Source: UBA4655 sp044337015 (lineage in GTDB: Bacteria > Planctomycetota > Planctomycetia > Pirellulales > UBA1268). Taken from it: DNA of 13,812 nt. The stretch lies in contig JBIIOJ010000056.1 of NCBI GenBank assembly GCA_044337015.1, positions 1 to 13,812 on the forward strand. Direction: 5' to 3'. Numbering within the stretch: position 1 is the stretch's first letter; each line of letters opens with the position of its first letter. Of the stretch, positions 6,658 to 13,812 are shown piece by piece. The position numbers and the translations under genes are program-made. The notes beneath the pieces were generated by a model, which was not told the DNA's origin, made no database searches, and saw only the letters and a program-made list of their open reading frames with translations.

Positions 6658-9134
6658 GCGAGCCTCGCGAGGCGACGGACGACCCACTCGACGCACAGAA
6701 GACCGGCGGCCGCGGCGAGCAGGAGCGTGTTGAGCCGCTCCTTGAACACCCTGTCGGCGGCGCCCGACTGATACTCGCGGCGGGTGCGATCGGGCAGAAT
6801 CCGGAGCAGGTCTTCGGCATCGCCGGTCTTCCAGCCCCGCTCGTCCGGAAAGAATGCCCGCCCCCCGGAGGCGTTCGCCATCTGTTCGAGCATGCCCCGC
6901 TCCAGCCTGGGTCTTTCGAGCTCACGTTCCGGCAGCCTCGCCTGGATCGATCGGGTGACGGCGTTCTCCTCGCCACCGCCGCCGGTGAGCTCGATCCGCC
7001 ACGCCCCCTCGCGTCCGGCGACGAAGCTTCCGGAGAACTCGCCGGGCCGCAGCGGGTCTCCCTCGAGTCGAACCCGCACGGCCGCCCCGTCGGGCCCGGT
7101 CGCCCTGCAATCAGGCACCGTCGCGGCCGGGGAGGTCCCCTCCGGCATCACGACCCGCACGGCGACCACGGCGCCGACGGCGAACCGGTCGCGATCGACG
7201 AGCAGCCGCGCCCTGTTGTTGCCCCGCAGGAGCCTTCCCTGCGAGACGTGCCGCACGAGCTGGGTCACGATCCGCTCGTACGCCGCTTCGTCGAGCCCGC
7301 GGAGCCTCCACATCTCGCCGCTGCCGACGCTGACGACGGAGCCGGAGCCGTAGAACTGTCCGGCGAGGAACACCGGGTCGCCCCCGGGCCGTCCACCGCC
7401 CGACCGACGCGCCCTCGCGAAGACCGTCGCTCCCGGCTTCGGGACCGTCGCGTTGAAGCACCCGTACACGCCGGGAAAATCGGCCCATGCCGCCTGGCTC
7501 GCCACCCTTGTCGAGCCGAGCCAGAGAAACTCCGCCTCGAGGCCGTCGGGCGTGAAATCGAGCGGCATTGCCTCCTCGCCCGCCGCGTCGCGGTCGCCAT
7601 TCGCGAGCCCGCTCTGCCGCGATAGATCAAGCGGGTAGAGGGACCGCACCGGGTTGCAGGCGGGCTCGGCGAGCCACGCATCCATGAAGATGTTACCCGA
7701 CACGAGCACGAGGCCACCCGACTCCCGGCCGACCCACCGCTCCAGCCGTCCGAGTTCCTGCGGATCGAGCCGTCGCCAGTCGTAGTCGAACGCGACGACC
7801 GCGTCGTAGGCGTCGAGTGCCTCGGGAGTCGGCGGAAACTCCGACAGGATCTTCCTCGCATCCTGGGAGGTGCCCTTGCGGGCCGTCGCGAGGAGGACGT
7901 CGACGGCGAAGCTCTTGTCGCGTTCGAGCACGTTCCGCATGAACTGGTACTCGCGGCTCGGGCCGCCGGCCATGAGCAGGACCTGCGTGACCCTGTCGAC
8001 CACCTCGATCTCCGAGGCCTGGGAGTCGTCGGTGGCAACGCTGTCTCCGGGCGGAGCCGCGACCCGCACGACGAGCCCTCGCCGCCCGGGGGCTTCATAG
8101 CCGGGAACGTCGAACCTCACCGCCACGAGTTCGCCGTCCTTCCCCAGCACGCATTCGACGGCATCGACGACCCGACCGGAGCCGGATTTTTCCGCCGCCG
8201 ACTCGACCAGTTCCACCCGCGCAGTGCGGCCGGCGAGCCCCTGGGCCTGCAGGTAACCGGTGACGGAGAAGCGGTCGCCGGGATAGACCCGCGATGGCAC
8301 GACGAGGTCCGCGACCCGCACGTTCACGGGCAGCCGCTCCGAGCCGAAGCCGATCGGCACGATCGGCACACCGGCCTTCGCGGCGACGGCCGCCGCCGCC
8401 GCGGGATCGACGCCCGCGTTCGAACCGCCGTCGGAGACGACGATCACGCCGGCGAGCGTCCGCGACGGCTCCCGCCCGAGCACCCGCTCGATCGATTCGC
8501 CGATCCGCGTCTCGAATCCCCGCGGCACGACCTTCTCCCGCCACGACTCCACTGCATCGTCATCCATAACCGCGTTGGCGGAGGACGAATCGAGTCCGGC
8601 GGGCAACACGACGAGCGGCTCGGCGTCGGCGTCGAAACGCCAGAGCGACACCTCGTGCACGCGGCGCAGGGCCTCGAGCAGCCCGCCTTCCTCGAGCAGC
8701 CGCACGCCGCGGCTCGAACGCGAACGGTCCGTCTTCCGCGCGGGTTCAGCTGCCGCCGTCTCCGTCTCCGCGGCGGCATCCTCGAGCGTCATGCTGGCGC
8801 TTGAATCCACGAGAACGGCGACCCGCGAGGGAAAGACCATCTCGGTCTCCGTCGTGCGGTCGAAGTCGAGCCAGGCGACTGCGACGGCCGCGACCGCGCC
8901 GAGCCGCATCGCCGCGAGCAGCACCCCGACGCCCGGCGGCAATTCAGACGCATCGCGGCGATAGAGCCAGACGACGATTGCCAGCACGACGACCGCGGCG
9001 CACGCCGCGAGCGGCGTCTGCCACCACTCCGAGAAGCCCTCGAGCCGTCCGCTCGTAATTCGTTCGCGGACCGTCGCCGCGAGCACGGCCCCGGCCGGAA
9101 GAAGCGTCCGCTCCATGATGGCGACGGCGTTCAT
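6654..9134 (-). CDS. Membrane VWA-domain protein with glutamine-amidotransferase-like region
   Basis: An 826-residue protein. The ATG at 9134 overlaps the upstream stop as ATGA; AGGAGG lies 11 bases before it. The frame stays open further upstream, but that part is Arg/Gly-rich shadow of the preceding gene. Two membrane helices (about 41-58 and 68-89) precede a VWA domain whose metal site is intact: VAVLVDSSASM (105-115, DxSxS at 110-114), with VIVVSDGGSNAG as the later acidic loop. A beta-rich segment follows (VNVRVADLVVPSRVYPGDRF). Next comes a part resembling class I glutamine-amidotransferase-like domains (TQVLLMAGGPSREYQFMRNV, later YDAVVAFDYDWRRLDPQELG), without a clear catalytic Cys-His-Glu set. 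A C-terminal membrane helix (LNTLLLAAAAGLLCVEWVV) ends the protein, so most of the chain is likely extracytoplasmic between membrane anchors. It is similar in plan to the preceding gene product and probably a partner of it. Confidence 0.88.
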   Translation of the reverse strand: MNAVAIMERTLLPAGAVLAATVRERITSGRLEGFSEWWQTPLAACAAVVVLAIVVWLYRRDASELPPGVGVLLAAMRLGAVAAVAVAWLDFDRTTETEMVFPSRVAVLVDSSASMTLEDAAAETETAAAEPARKTDRSRSSRGVRLLEEGGLLEALRRVHEVSLWRFDADAEPLVVLPAGLDSSSANAVMDDDAVESWREKVVPRGFETRIGESIERVLGREPSRTLAGVIVVSDGGSNAGVDPAAAAAVAAKAGVPIVPIGFGSERLPVNVRVADLVVPSRVYPGDRFSVTGYLQAQGLAGRTARVELVESAAEKSGSGRVVDAVECVLGKDGELVAVRFDVPGYEAPGRRGLVVRVAAPPGDSVATDDSQASEIEVVDRVTQVLLMAGGPSREYQFMRNVLERDKSFAVDVLLATARKGTSQDARKILSEFPPTPEALDAYDAVVAFDYDWRRLDPQELGRLERWVGRESGGLVLVSGNIFMDAWLAEPACNPVRSLYPLDLSRQSGLANGDRDAAGEEAMPLDFTPDGLEAEFLWLGSTRVASQAAWADFPGVYGCFNATVPKPGATVFARARRSGGGRPGGDPVFLAGQFYGSGSVVSVGSGEMWRLRGLDEAAYERIVTQLVRHVSQGRLLRGNNRARLLVDRDRFAVGAVVAVRVVMPEGTSPAATVPDCRATGPDGAAVRVRLEGDPLRPGEFSGSFVAGREGAWRIELTGGGGEENAVTRSIQARLPERELERPRLERGMLEQMANASGGRAFFPDERGWKTGDAEDLLRILPDRTRREYQSGAADRVFKERLNTLLLAAAAGLLCVEWVVRRLARLA

Positions 9135-11401
9135 CCCGCGGACGCCCTCCTTCCGCCCCCTGCGGCCGCCCCGCCGAGGCGAGGCATGTGGTAGCTCGCG
9201 GAATAAGCGACCGCCTGTTCCGCGAGGAGCAGCACGAGCAGGCCGTAGATGAGCGGCGTCACGAGCGAGGTGCCCGCGAGCGCCTGCGAGCCCGGCTCGA
9301 GATCGTCGGCGGCATCGATGCGGTGGGGAATTCCGGCGAGCGTCCGACCGAGCCGTTCGCGGCCGACCCGCTCGAGCGAGCCTTCCCCGGGATCCACGTT
9401 CACCGCGACGAGCTTCTCCCGCTCCGTGCCATCCGACCGCCTCCACCGCGCGGCGTAGCTGCCCGACCTTGCCGTGTCCGGCAGCACTGCCACGAGCGAC
9501 CCGTCATCCCGGGGCTTCGCCGCAACGTGCACGATGCCGCGGCCGGAGGGCAGCTCGAAGTCGACGTCGATCTCGTCGCGGCCGGCCTCGAGCGGCACCT
9601 CGAAGGGCTCGCCGACGGCGAGCGAGCGGGCGCGGGCACGGGCCCTCGCGAGGTGCCCCTCGAGTTCGAGCATCACGACCACCCACGACGGGTTCCCCCG
9701 CGACCAGTTGTTCCAGGCGGGGGCGGCCGTGGTCATCACCGCCACGACGAGGCCGTCTCCGAAGGGCTTCTCCACGACGAGCGGCTGCCCCGTCCGAACG
9801 CCCAGCAATCTCCGCAGGCCACTATCCGGCTCGGGCACGAACTCCCTGTCAACGGCCATGATCCGACCGATCCGCACCGCATCGAGCAACGGGTTGCGCT
9901 GACCCGAGAGCACCGCCACCACGGGATGATCCTCGACGACCACGTCGGGCGCCTCGCCCGACCGGTCGGGCAGGACGTCCACCGCCCCCGCCACGGGCAC
10001 CGGAAAAAGACCGTCGCCGCCGCGATGGAGCTTCGACGTGAGAAACTCCGGATCGGACCTCGGCCCCATGAAAAACACGACCCCGCCGCCTGCCCTGGCA
10101 TACGCCTCGAGCGGCCGGATCTCGGCGTCGTCGAGCCGCTCCACGTCAAGCAGGTAGATGCAGTCGAATGCGGCGAGGTCGAGCGTGGAGAGCGCCCGGG
10201 GCGGTTCCACCCTCGGCCGCAGGCCGGTGGGGGCGCCGGAACCCGGCGACAGCGCGGTCGCGAGGTAGAACGCGTCGCCGGCGACGTCGCCGGCTGCGGC
10301 CGATTTCGCGAGCCTTCCGTCGACGAGGAGCACGTCGCAGGCATCGACGACCTCGAGCACGGCGGTGCGGGCATTGTCGGCCTCGAGGCAGTCGCTCGCG
10401 AGCCGCGCGACGATCGCGTGGCTGCCGGTTGCGGGAAACCTCGCCTCGAACCGCCGGGTGACGGCCGACTGCGCCGGAATCTGATCGATCCGGATTCCCG
10501 GCCGCGGCACGCCGTCCTCCTCGAGTTCCACCTCGACGTCGCGGACGGCCGACTCCGCGTGGTTGCGGATGGTCACCTCCATCGGCAGGAGCACGCCGGC
10601 CGCCGGCACGCCCCCGGCCATGACGAGTTCCTCGACGCCGAGATTCACGCCGTCGGCGCTAGTAGCACAGTCCACCAGCCGCAGCTGCCCGCCGGCGTCG
10701 GCGAGCTGCTTCATCGCGCCGGCCGCCTCCTCCGCCACCTTCCAGTCGCGGCTTCGGAAGTCGCTCACGAGCCAGACGACGCAGGCGTCCCCCTGCCCCG
10801 CCCCACACCGCTCGACGGCCCGAGCGAGCGGCTCCCTCGGGCCGGCATCGGTTTCCGAGATCTCGAACGACGACATCACGGTCGCGAGCCGGTCCACGAG
10901 CTCGGCCGACAACGGCTGACGATCGACGTCGAAGCCCGAGAGCGATCCGCCCTCCTCTCGGCCCAGCCGCGAGAACCTCCCGACCGAGATTTCCTGGGAG
11001 CCGCCGGCGGCCGCCAGCTCGCGTGCGAGCCGCTCGACCACCGCCCGGCCCCGATCGAAGCAGCTCTTGTCGCCCGTCGTCTCTCCCATCGAGTAGCTGT
11101 CGTCGATCAGAATGAGGTGCGAGGTCTGCGTCCCGCCGAGCAGACGGCCGAGGGCCGAAGTGAGCCGCGGCTGCGCGAGCATCGCGACGACGCCCGCGAT
11201 CGCCGCGACCCGCATCGCCAGGAGCAGAATCTGCTTCAGCACGACTCTCGTGCGGTACTTCTTCTGGCTCGCCACGAGGAACTCCATCGCGGCCCAGCGG
11301 ACGTCGCGGTGCTTCAGCAGGTTGATCAGGTGGATGATCACCGGCAGGGCCGCCAGAGGCAGGCCCCAGAGCAGAAGCGGCATGAAGTCGAAGGCTGGCA
11401 T
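9131..11401 (-). CDS. BatA-like membrane VWA protein (aerotolerance regulator N-terminal domain)
   Basis: A 756-residue protein starting at the ATG at 11401, 5 bases after the stop of the DUF58 gene. The N-terminus is the classic BatA segment: a membrane helix (LLLWGLPLAALPVIIHLINL, 9-28), then LLKHRDVRWAAMEFL and KKYRTRVVLKQILLLAMR, with a second helix at about 55-77. A VWA domain follows with an intact metal site, LILIDDSYSM (96-105, DxSxS at 100-104), and VVWLVSDFRSRDW as the acidic loop. The middle is beta-rich (CARDB-like: VEVELEEDGVPRPGIRIDQI). Then comes a glutamine-amidotransferase-like part (FDCIYLLDVERLDDAEIRPL, GGGVVFFMGPRSDPEFL), and a final membrane helix (SLVTPLIYGLLVLLLAEQAV). 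BatA-type proteins are commonly encoded with MoxR and DUF58 genes and are thought to act with them at the membrane. The open frame extends far upstream in another frame of the DUF58 gene, but the BatA motif fixes the true start. Confidence 0.9.
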   Translation of the reverse strand: MPAFDFMPLLLWGLPLAALPVIIHLINLLKHRDVRWAAMEFLVASQKKYRTRVVLKQILLLAMRVAAIAGVVAMLAQPRLTSALGRLLGGTQTSHLILIDDSYSMGETTGDKSCFDRGRAVVERLARELAAAGGSQEISVGRFSRLGREEGGSLSGFDVDRQPLSAELVDRLATVMSSFEISETDAGPREPLARAVERCGAGQGDACVVWLVSDFRSRDWKVAEEAAGAMKQLADAGGQLRLVDCATSADGVNLGVEELVMAGGVPAAGVLLPMEVTIRNHAESAVRDVEVELEEDGVPRPGIRIDQIPAQSAVTRRFEARFPATGSHAIVARLASDCLEADNARTAVLEVVDACDVLLVDGRLAKSAAAGDVAGDAFYLATALSPGSGAPTGLRPRVEPPRALSTLDLAAFDCIYLLDVERLDDAEIRPLEAYARAGGGVVFFMGPRSDPEFLTSKLHRGGDGLFPVPVAGAVDVLPDRSGEAPDVVVEDHPVVAVLSGQRNPLLDAVRIGRIMAVDREFVPEPDSGLRRLLGVRTGQPLVVEKPFGDGLVVAVMTTAAPAWNNWSRGNPSWVVVMLELEGHLARARARARSLAVGEPFEVPLEAGRDEIDVDFELPSGRGIVHVAAKPRDDGSLVAVLPDTARSGSYAARWRRSDGTEREKLVAVNVDPGEGSLERVGRERLGRTLAGIPHRIDAADDLEPGSQALAGTSLVTPLIYGLLVLLLAEQAVAYSASYHMPRLGGAAAGGGRRASAG

Positions 11402-12292
11402 CGGGATCAGACCGCCATCGACGCGCGACGGGAAAGGAACTTCACGAGCGCCGTATCGACCGGCTCGCTCGTGCGGATCAGCGAGTAATCGCACTTTGCG
11501 GCTGCCGCCGACCGACGGACCTGCCCGAGGAATTCCTCCACCGCCTCGAGGTATCCCGCCCGCAGCGCCCGCGGGTTGCAGGCGATCTGGCGGGGCAGTT
11601 CCATGCCGTCGAACCGCGTGGGGCCGTCGAAGGGAAAGTCGAGTTCGTCGTCGTCCATCACGTGAAGCAGCACGGGATCGTGGCCGCGATTCCGCAGGTA
11701 TCGCATCCCCTTGAAGACGCCCTGCCAGCCGTCGGTCTCGCCGGTGCCGAGCAGGTCCGACACGATCACGACCATGCCCCGCTTTGGCAGCGTCTCGGCC
11801 AGGCCCCGCAGCACCGGCAGGTAGTCGGTCGGCCGCCGGCCCCGCGGTGTCTCGAGCACCTCGATCACACTCTCGAGCTGCGTCCGCTTCGTCCGCGGGG
11901 GCACGGCGGCGCGGACGGCGTCGTCGAAGACGGTGCAGCCGACCGCGTCGCCATGCGAGAGCGCGAGCCAGGCGAGGCTCGCGGCGATCGTCGCGGCATA
12001 GTCGTACTTCGAGAGGGGCGCCGCGTCGCGACGGTATTCCATGCTCGCCGAGCAGTCGACGACGAGCGAGACGCGGAGATTCGTCTCTTCTTCGAACTCC
12101 TTCACGTAGAGCCGGTCCTGCCGACCCCACACCTTCCAGTCGACCCGCCGCAGGTCGTCCCCGCGGACATACTCCCGATGCTGCAGGAACTCCACGCTCT
12201 GCCCCTTGTAGGGGCTCTTGTGGAGGCCCGCGAGCACGCCCTCGACGACGGCCCTCGCGCGGAGCTCGAGCTTGGCGATCCGATGGATCGCG

Positions 12293-13336
<1,044 letters not shown>

Positions 13337-13342
13337 GCGAGG

Positions 13343-13346
13343 CTCC
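13343..13346 (-). promoter_or_regulatory. Ribosome binding site of the MoxR gene
   Basis: GGAG on the minus strand, 6 bases before the ATG at 13336; it supports this start for the first gene of the operon. Confidence 0.5.
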
Positions 13347-13381
13347 AGGGGACCGACGGGGATCAGCGACGAAGCCCCGAC

Positions 13382-13387
13382 ATTCTA
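13382..13387 (-). promoter_or_regulatory. Weak candidate -10 element for the operon promoter
   Basis: TAGAAT on the minus strand, 45 bases before the MoxR start. This would give a leader of about 40 bases. No good TTGACA-like -35 lies 16-18 bases upstream, so this is only a candidate; the true promoter could be elsewhere in 13388-13540. Confidence 0.2.
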
Positions 13388-13544
13388 CAGCAGATCGCCC
13401 ACGGAAGCCGAATCTCGCGGCAGCGGCAACGAAGCAGCCGCACCCCCGCCGGAAATCGAGTTGAAGACAAGGTTTCTTGCAGCAGACGGCATTGGTTCCG
13501 TCGGGGGGAAACCGCTCTGGTGCATTTAAACGACGCCGCATTGC
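13388..13544. other. Non-coding stretch upstream of the MoxR operon
   Basis: No gene is supported here on either strand. It is somewhat less GC-rich than the coding part, with a TTTAAA at 13525-13530, fitting a regulatory leader. I see no defined operator or riboswitch pattern. Confidence 0.45.
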
Positions 13545-13617
13545 CGCCGGGGGAGCGGACGCATCGTCGCTACGGCGAGGATACGCCTGATGCTCCTCAA
13601 CGTCCGCTCCCCCGGCG
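13545..13617. repeat. Perfect 17-bp inverted repeat with 39-base spacer
   Basis: CGCCGGGGGAGCGGACG (13545-13561) is exactly reverse-complementary to 13601-13617. Inside the spacer, GCATC (13561-13565) pairs with GATGC (13589-13593) and GGCG (13574-13577) with CGCC (13584-13587), so the whole 73 bases can form one branched or bulged hairpin. No T-run follows on either strand, so it is not a classical intrinsic terminator. An alternative fold exists: GATGCT (13589-13594) and AACG (13599-13602) can pair with AGCATC (13621-13626) and CGTT (13616-13619), which excludes the 17-bp stem. It could be a mobile-element end, a protein-binding cruciform or a structured RNA segment. Confidence 0.8.
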
Positions 13618-13630
13618 TTCAGCATCCATG

Positions 13631-13688
13631 TGCCTGTGTGCCCCAATCAGCGCCACGTTTGACCGTGAGGGGCTGCCCGTGTGCCCGA
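13631..13688 (+). repeat. Imperfect 15-base direct repeat flanking the start of the structured region
   Basis: TGCCTGTGTGCCCCA (13631-13645) recurs as TGCCCGTGTGCCCGA (13674-13688), 13 of 15 bases identical and 43 bases apart. The second copy is the 5' arm of the large stem at 13667-13802; the first could pair with the same 3' arm using one G-U pair. Confidence 0.65.
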
Positions 13689-13804
13689 GACGGCGTAGCT
13701 GACCAGCGCAGGCATGGATGCCGAGAGCGCAGGCAGCTCCGAGTGAGCGAAAGCCCGGAGGGCTGTAGCGAACGTCCGGCGAAGGGACACGGGCGACCCC
13801 TCGC
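13665..13804 (+). ncRNA. Candidate structured RNA (about 140 bases)
   Basis: The 5' arm 13667-13686 (GAGGGG, CT, GCCCGTGT, G, CCC) pairs with 13784-13802 (GGG, ACACGGGC, GA, CCCCTC), giving 17 Watson-Crick pairs with one small internal loop and one bulged G; G65-C and a U-G pair extend it. Inside, a nested hairpin at 13697-13738 stacks AGCTG/CAGCT, GCGC/GCGC and GGCAT/ATGCC. A second hairpin at 13737-13760 has CTCCG/CGGAG and a GC-GAAA-GC tetraloop; AGCCC-GGA-GGGCT (13752-13764) is an alternative. The GAAA (GNRA) loop occurs on the plus strand, favouring transcription rightward, away from the MoxR operon. GCCTGC (13803-13808) could pair back to a GCAGGC copy as a pseudoknot. I do not recognise the family for certain; a mobile-element RNA such as HEARO/omega RNA is one possibility, a transposon end another. 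Confidence 0.45.
13705..13735 (+). repeat. Direct 10-base repeat AGCGCAGGCA
   Basis: AGCGCAGGCA occurs at 13705-13714 and again at 13726-13735, exactly 21 bases apart, on the two sides of the GGCAT/ATGCC hairpin. Because GCGC is self-complementary, the two copies also pair with each other within the hairpin. Confidence 0.7.
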
Positions 13805-13812
13805 CTGCAGCG

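Noticed and set aside
9135..9446. Upstream extension of the second VWA open frame
   Set aside because: It overlaps the end of the BatA-like gene with shadow composition; the ATGA overlap and AGGAGG site fix the start at 9134.
9188..11488. Plus-strand open frame of about 766 codons
   Set aside because: It is antisense to the BatA-like gene, with Arg/His/Pro-rich low-information sequence and no recognisable domain or ribosome site.
11402..12130. Upstream extension of the BatA-like open frame
   Set aside because: The extension lies inside the DUF58 gene in another frame and is Arg/Gly-rich; the BatA N-terminal motif begins at the ATG at 11401.
13545..13617. Intrinsic terminator
   Set aside because: The 39-base spacer is too long and no T-run follows the stem on either strand.
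13589..13626. Integron attC-like recombination hairpin
   Set aside because: The AAC...GTT pairing is suggestive, but the core boxes do not fit RYYYAAC/GTTRRRY and the spacing is too short for an attC site.
13337..13812. CRISPR array
   Set aside because: The repeats here are few, short and not regularly spaced; no unit recurs more than twice in direct orientation.

Overview
The window looks like a chromosome segment of a GC-rich planctomycete (Planctomycetota, probably a Pirellulales-type lineage). The basis is the gene set and family-specific sequence motifs: a MoxR ATPase, a DUF58 protein and BatA-type VWA proteins are followed by secreted coiled-coil and NPCBM-like proteins. One of these carries a C-terminal block (GWGNLPPHEREEALQQIG) that I know from planctomycete proteins. 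Species-level placement is not possible by eye.

All nine supported genes lie on the minus strand and read right to left, apparently as one operon. In order of transcription they are: MoxR AAA+ ATPase (13336-12293); DUF58 protein with an intact VWA metal site (12327-11407); BatA-like membrane VWA protein (11401-9131); a second membrane VWA protein with a glutamine-amidotransferase-like part (9134-6654); a large membrane-anchored DUF4175-like protein (6657-4453); a secreted coiled-coil protein (4456-2798); a secreted helical protein with a glycine linker (2677-1574); a secreted beta-repeat/NPCBM-like protein (1577-360); and the N-terminal part of an HtrA-type serine protease (339-1, cut by the window edge). 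Four junctions are 4-base ATGA or GTGA overlaps and one is a 35-base overlap. The only sizeable internal gap is 120 bases (2678-2797).

A reasonable working picture: cytosolic MoxR and DUF58 act with two membrane-anchored VWA proteins, and a set of exported helical, beta-rich and protease proteins works in the cell envelope. The family pattern (MoxR plus Bat-type VWA proteins) suggests chaperone-like assembly or remodelling of envelope complexes. The substrate is unknown.

The right-hand 476 bases (13337-13812) hold no convincing gene but are densely structured. They contain a perfect 17-bp inverted repeat with a 39-base spacer (13545-13617), followed by a candidate structured RNA of about 140 bases (13665-13804). 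The latter has an imperfect closing stem of about 20 bp, nested inner hairpins, a GAAA tetraloop on the plus strand and internally repeated segments. This is the least explained part of the window. It could be a non-coding RNA, the end of a mobile element, or a HEARO/omega-RNA-like RNA whose partner gene lies past the window edge.
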